A DNA stretch of 64,000 nt from Flabesymbios commensalis. Lineage: Eukaryota > Annelida > Polychaeta > Terebellida > Flabelligeridae. Position 1 is the first letter of the stretch, and the number at the start of each line of letters is the position of its first letter. This document shows positions 59,219 through 64,000 of this stretch, in pieces. The DNA lies in the NCBI GenBank assembly GCA_964017125.1, contig OZ024904.1, forward strand, positions 1,112,152 through 1,176,151, written 5' to 3'. Both the position numbers and the translations under genes were made by a program. The notes beneath the pieces were generated by a model. That model was not told the origin of the DNA, ran no database searches, and saw only the letters and a program-made list of their open reading frames with translations.

Positions 59219-59794
59219 ACTTGATAATATTATGGAATCAGTATTTGATAGATTCGTATATCTCAATGTACGATGGGTGCCGAGTATATTCAGATATTGT
59301 TTTTACCTAAAATACACAAAATTGGTTCTACGATTTCAGCTATAAAATCTAATTTTTATAGTCAGTAAGAAACATAAGCTATTGATGTAGTGTCATGGTA
59401 AAACCTGTATATTAAGCCGGACCTGTTCAGTATAAAAAATAACAGTAGATCCTAGATCCTCTCTGCTGTTTTAACAATAGACCAGGGGCGGATCCAAGGG
59501 GGAGTGGTCACAGGGGTCACGGGACCCCCCCTTAATTTTTAAATGCCCCTTTCAAAATTAAAAAAAAAATCTGTATATAATAACTAGATTAGATGATAAT
59601 GTGAGTTATTTTTCCATTTGTTATTCCTTAGATACATAGAAGTGGTTTATTTGGTATTTTGTTAGCAAAAAAAATCCTCGTACCTCCGGCGCTCGCCTAT
59701 TATTTTATATGTTTAGGCCCTTTTCATTTTTCGGTGACCCTGCCCTTTTCTACTCTGGATCAGCGCTTGTAGACTACGTCACATGTGTATTTTT

Positions 59795-59832
59795 GGGGTT
59801 AGGGTTAGGATTTTAACCCTAACCCTAACCCC
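59795..59832. repeat. Telomere-like inverted repeat
   Basis: GGGGTTAGGGTTAGGATTTT followed by AACCCTAACCCTAACCCC: two to three TTAGGG units facing two to three CCCTAA units. Confidence 0.88.
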
Positions 59833-59945
59833 AGTAAACACGATTGGGATACGTCGAGCCAAAGTTGGTCTAAATGCTGATCTAGCATCGCAGACGGTGG
59901 GCCAACATTAGCCCAGCATTGGCTCAATAGGCTGCAAACTCATAT
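59833..59945. mobile_element. Family F MITE, worn
   Basis: CAGTAAACACGATTGGGATACG ... GATCTAGCATCGCAGACGGTGGGCCAACATTAGCCC. It abuts the telomere-like repeat. Confidence 0.7.
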
Positions 59946-60082
59946 ATAAAATAACCATCTATCTAATCCATTACAATCGACCTACAGGAAACATCATTCT
60001 ACAGAATCGGCTCTACTGAAAGTAAATAACGATATCATTATTAGTGTGGACAAGGGTGAAGCTACGGCTTGACTAGTCGGCC

Positions 60083-60680
60083 GCTTTCGTCACCATTGAC
60101 CATGCTACATTAACAGATAGACTTTCTGATTGGTATGGAATATCTGGCCAGACTCAAATTTGGTTTTCTTCTTATTTGCAAAATAGGCACAATTCGTAAA
60201 AATCCAAGACACTATGTCAGATAAAGTCACACTCTCATATAGAGTTCCACAGGGCTATGTGCTAGGACCAGTGCTTTTTACTTTGTACACTACACCACAC
60301 AGCGCTATTATCTCTAGTTTTGACATAAACCACCATCTTTATGTGGATGATATTCAAATTTACTTGTCTCTATCAGTTTAAAACGCTACGGAATCTTTTG
60401 ACAAGTTGCAACATTGTTTAATGGGTGTGTCGACCTGGATGACAGGATCTAAGCTGAAGCTTAATCACAGCAATACTCTTCTTATTGGGACAAAACTTCA
60501 ACAAGAAAAATTCTTCAATAATTTCCCATGCTTAATTCTAGGTCAAGACACAAATGCATCTACATCAGCTAAAAATCTTAGTGTACTATTCGACAGTAGC
60601 CTCAATTTCCGAAAACACATATCCCAAACATGTACCGTAAAATTTCTAATTGTAGCCGCGGCTTTAATTAGAATGTAAAT
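60083..60680 (+). mobile_element. LINE reverse-transcriptase fragment (CR1/Jockey-type)
   Basis: Broken frames give FVTIDHATLTDRLSDWYGIS, YRVPQGYVLGPVLFTLYT, HLYVDDIQIYLSLS (the active-site box as YVDD, at 60,340-60,351) and STWMTGSKLKLNHSNTLLIG, NLSVLFDSSLNFRKHISQTC. These are the palm and thumb blocks of a non-LTR reverse transcriptase. The open part is 60,406-60,678. It is cut at both ends and has several frame breaks and stops, so it is dead. Confidence 0.85.
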
Positions 60681-62158
60681 TCTCATTTTCCAGTGCCCAA
60701 CGCCAAAAGTCCACTTGCGGCTTCTATTAGAGGTTTTGTGTGAAAAATTAAATCACCGCGCGTTTATCACTCTGAGGTGAGCTGACGGTAGAACCCAACC
60801 CTTTATGTCCAATGGTCAAATAAAGATATGCCCTATGAATCAATTTAATGTTGACACTCACGCCGGACCTACGATATATAGTTTAAGTTATATTTATATA
60901 GCCCCCTTTTTATTCTGTTCTTATTATATCTCAAACTGCTCTCAGCGTCTACAGTGTTATTTCAAGGCAAAAAATATTGACAATTTTCACCTTTTTATCA
61001 ATTTCAGGCTTGTCAGTGGTGCAGTCATCTACTAGAAAGGACTGGTAGTGACACATTCTTAGTCAGGTATCATTTCAGCACACATTTTTAGGAAATCTAA
61101 GACAGTGCTAATATCTGGCGGGGTGATACTCCCATGTTTGCCTTTATTACACCCCCTTCCTCAAGGCTCAATTCAACAAGCAAATCACAATTATACAGCA
61201 GCTTGTACAGTAGCATCAGGTTGGGCGTACATCGCAAAAGATTGATACATAATAGGGTATGACGGCTGACATGGCTTGAGGTTGTGCTTTACTGCATTGA
61301 TACCTTCCAAAAGAAACATGAAGGTTATGTGAAGGTCATGTAAAATCTCACGTTAATAGGTTTATGGGTGATGCGTACTAAATGCGTAATGAATAGATGT
61401 GCAACTATGCAATTAGCACTGCTTCAATATCTGTAATCTGAGTGTTAATATAGCATTTTATGCATGCTAATGATGCAGAGAAATGTATCATTTGTTTTGT
61501 TGTATTTCTTTGTGACAAAAATATAGCCTATGGTTTGAAGAAAAAATCAAGTCTTCATCTCAATTATTGAGAAAGTTATGATAATTTTATTGATTTCATG
61601 GCGGCCATTTGGAATTTTTTGTTCCAAAAGAATCCTTTATTGATGAAAGCTTCACATCTGCACAGATAATATTATGGGGTGCTATTCATGCACTATCAAA
61701 AGAGAAACAAACTTTCATCAGCCAAAACAAGGTTACCCCCCTTGGATGCCGGACCACATTGATTTTACAGACAAAAATACAAAAAAAACCTCTGCCCCTA
61801 GATATCTCGGGACCAGCGTCATCAGGACATTTTTCCCCCGAGATATCTCAGGAACCGGGAACCGCGCTAAAAAGGTTAATTATCAATCGAACGATCAATC
61901 AATCAATAAATCATTTGACATAGACATAATTATATTCATATACAAATAATTGTAATAAACAGAATTTGAAGTTATGTCAAATAGGTAAAAATTATTCAGA
62001 TTTGACAAAATGGAGGTCAAACATTTTAAAATATTATTGTATGATATCACGTTTTATCTTTAACATGTTTAATATATATACTATAATCGGGAACGGTGGT
62101 TAAACTCTTAAAACTCACCTTTCCCCCTGAGCACATGCACACTGCACCTTCAAATGAA
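60681..62158. other. Intergenic, no gene seen
   Basis: It holds a palindromic scrap GATATCTCGGGACCAGCGTC / CGAGATATCTCAGGAACC near 61,800-61,855 and a worn family C piece at 61,975-62,115. Short open frames at 60,805-61,035 and 61,609-61,949 have no recognisable content. Confidence 0.5.
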
Positions 62159-62800
62159 TAATAATAATAGCTTTATTCCACGATGGTGAACCCAATGAGC
62201 GATAGCTAATCCACCTTGGGACCCTCAATATATATACAAATAAATATACAATATTTTACAAGTAAAGACAAAAATTTCATTTATGTTTATGTGATAACAT
62301 TGTAACAATAAGTAAATTAATTAAATACATTGGATAAAATAGATTAGATATGAAAAGAAACAGTATTAAAATAATATTCTGATGAAGTTAAAAATAAAAT
62401 CACATTGTGTTGGAAATGTGATTTGACGTTTTAGGCATTTAATACATAGCATTGCAGAATGTAGCATAAAATGAAATATAAAACTAACTATAATGAACAT
62501 GCTCTAATAGTAACTTATGGTAGCCTATTTTAAATCGGGACAAAGATTCTGCATGTCTAATATCATTGGGAATCGAGTTCCATATGTTAACACCTAGGAC
62601 AGGGATTTAGAATGTGCTCTTGGAAGGTACAATTTATCTTTAGCTGATGATCTGAGGCTATAACTGAGGCTATACACAATCTGTTACATTTGTAAGCAAA
62701 TCTTGAATGTAAGAAGGTGATCTATTTTACTTTTCCAAATCAGACAAGCTTGTCTATACTTTACTAATTGTTTACCAATTTATTATAAAATATAAGCTGA
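62159..62800 (-). mobile_element. LINE 3' end, reverse strand
   Basis: On the reverse strand the C-terminal RT-type tail reads HLLTFKICLQM, KDKLYLPRAHSK and, in another frame, NIWNSIPNDIRHAESLSRFK ending LEHVHYS and a stop. A 3' UTR follows with GGGTCCCAAGGTGGATTAGC and TCGTGGAATAAAGC, ending in (TAT)n. It has at least one frameshift and stop, and is 5'-truncated. Confidence 0.82.
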
Positions 62801-63339
62801 CGATTCAGCATGACTGGAATGATAACTAGGCTTATGATGTTTTTCATTGCAATACTAGTAGGATACAAAACCATTATTCTGTGTTTTCTACCTAAATGCA
62901 TGCATGCATGCAAAAAAATGCGGGCACTCGGATACCAGTGGGTGAAGAAAGTGAATTCTTGCTTTTCACTGTGATCGATGGCGGCCATTTTGGATTTTAC
63001 GTTATACAACATTCTGTCCACCTTTTCTAGAAAGGCGTAGTAGCTTATTCGTTGAAAAATACCTTATAAAGCTACCTAAAACAATCGTCAAAAGATTGGT
63101 CACGGAATCATGGTTTTGGACTACACTGTTTGTATTTCCGACCACAGTTTCTGCAGCAAATAAAAAGTTGTTTAGATTGTTTCAAATTATAAATGGCGAC
63201 AAACATCAACAAGTTCCACCCCGTGCACATAGAAACATTAAGCACTTCAGTGCATACACACAACGGGTCGGATGCAGGATCTGAAAAAAGGGGGCGATGA
63301 GTGTTTGCCCTCAATAAATTTTGGTATAATTAATTTTTA

Positions 63340-63715
63340 GCCGTCTCAGCGGGGAGACCGTATTTAGACGTCAAAATCCGACGACTATAGACAGAATATC
63401 AGAATATCAGAATCTGTAAGTCATTGCCCACACTGAAAGAGTGCAATATTTATAATGACCTAGCTTTGGGCCGGTATTCTCGTACAAGTTACGATAAATC
63501 GTAGGCTTCTGATTGGTCGAGATGGCCATCTCGACCAATCAGAAGCCTTCGATTTATCGTAACTTGTACGAGAATACCGGCTCAGACCCATAACATAGGT
63601 ATTAGAATGAAGCAGAAAGAGATAACTCAGACATTTATGATGATTTAAAATTGAAAAACCCTTTGGTATCTATGGCTGATATAAAAATATTTCAGAATTT
63701 CGATCCGCCACTGCA
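63340..63715. mobile_element. Family A MITE split by a palindromic element
   Basis: The hairpin part (CAGCGGGGAGACCGTATTTAGACGTC...) and the side module (GACCCATAACATAGGTATTAG...) are separated by the palindrome at 63,467-63,583. Confidence 0.75.
63467..63583. repeat. 117-bp near-perfect palindrome
   Basis: GGGCCGGTATTCTCGTACAAGTTACGATAAATCG ... CGATTTATCGTAACTTGTACGAGAATACCGG, centred on CGAGATGGCCATCTCG. Confidence 0.9.
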
Positions 63716-63724
63716 CCATAATAA

Positions 63725-63905
63725 ACTTTGCCAGGAGAATCTGCTGAGGATGGTAAAATAAATCATATGACATCGCCCTTCAGGTACAGGATTACAAATT
63801 CGAACCCTGAATGTCTGAGGCTGAGCATGCTACTTATCAGTCACTGAGGCTTCCCACAACATTGATGTTTACGAGTGAGCGGGGAAGAAACATCGTGTTT
63901 CTTTG
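63725..63905 (-). mobile_element. SINE copy, reverse strand, partial
   Basis: CCAGGAGAATCTGCTGAGGATGG, then ACAAATTCGAACCCTGAATG (B-box on the reverse strand) and GGGGAAGAAACATCGTGTTTC. The first tRNA-like block is missing. Confidence 0.75.
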
Positions 63906-63982
63906 ACACGTGAATACTAGTCGTTGACGAATGAGTGAACTGCAGACTGGCCTAAATTATCCACTATATATATATGTATGAG

Positions 63983-64000
63983 GTTAACCCTTTCAGCGCG
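63983..64000. mobile_element. Start of a further family A MITE, cut by the window
   Basis: TTAACCCTTTCAGCGCG is the exact start of family A. Confidence 0.7.

Overview
The window is animal nuclear DNA. Protein-coding sequence is split into many short exons with GT-AG introns, intergenic DNA is AT-rich, and the non-coding space is packed with short palindromic transposon relics, tRNA-derived SINEs, LINE pieces and one LTR element. I think a marine invertebrate is likely, most probably a lophotrochozoan such as a mollusc, because of the NHL-repeat gene type, the FkbM-type methyltransferase gene and the SINE/MITE style. That placement is inference.

Region 1 (1-36,100, + strand) holds the 3' part of one large gene. 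It is the invertebrate counterpart of vertebrate TNRC18/BAHCC1. I could place 20 exons whose phases agree throughout (4,851 coding bases, 1,616 residues to the stop at 35,425-35,427). The protein has a long low-complexity exon with a Gln tract, a coiled coil, two AT-hook-like motifs, a Tudor-like module, an acidic/SUMO-like exon and a C-terminal BAH domain. The 5' exons lie before the window.

The most unusual thing here is in the introns of this gene. In at least six cases the tandem repeat next to an exon is made of copies of that exon's own splice junction: the donor plus exon end after exons 3 and 7, and the acceptor (mostly with the exon start) before exons 4, 9, 11 and 12. A seventh, single copy lies after exon 12. 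These leave rows of decoy splice sites. I treat this as the main discovery candidate.

Region 2 (36,100-50,100) has no gene I can support. It holds tandem repeats, MITEs, a SINE and an AT-rich block. Region 3 (50,124-51,647) is a two-exon, membrane-anchored FkbM-type methyltransferase gene with one in-frame stop in the middle of the domain. Region 4 (52,750-57,731) is an NHL-repeat coding fragment into which a young-looking, about 4.4 kb LTR element has inserted, with a 4-bp target duplication. Region 5 (57,732-64,000) is repeat-rich: MITEs, two LINE pieces, palindromes and a short telomere-like inverted repeat.

The repeats fall into families. Several MITE families share TTAACCCTTT ends and a central hairpin and duplicate TTAA. 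One copy sits inside another copy of its own family at an internal TTAA. A second type has CCCAGCAAACACGA ends. A SINE with two tRNA-like promoter blocks is nested in one of the MITEs. The three genes have no evident functional link.
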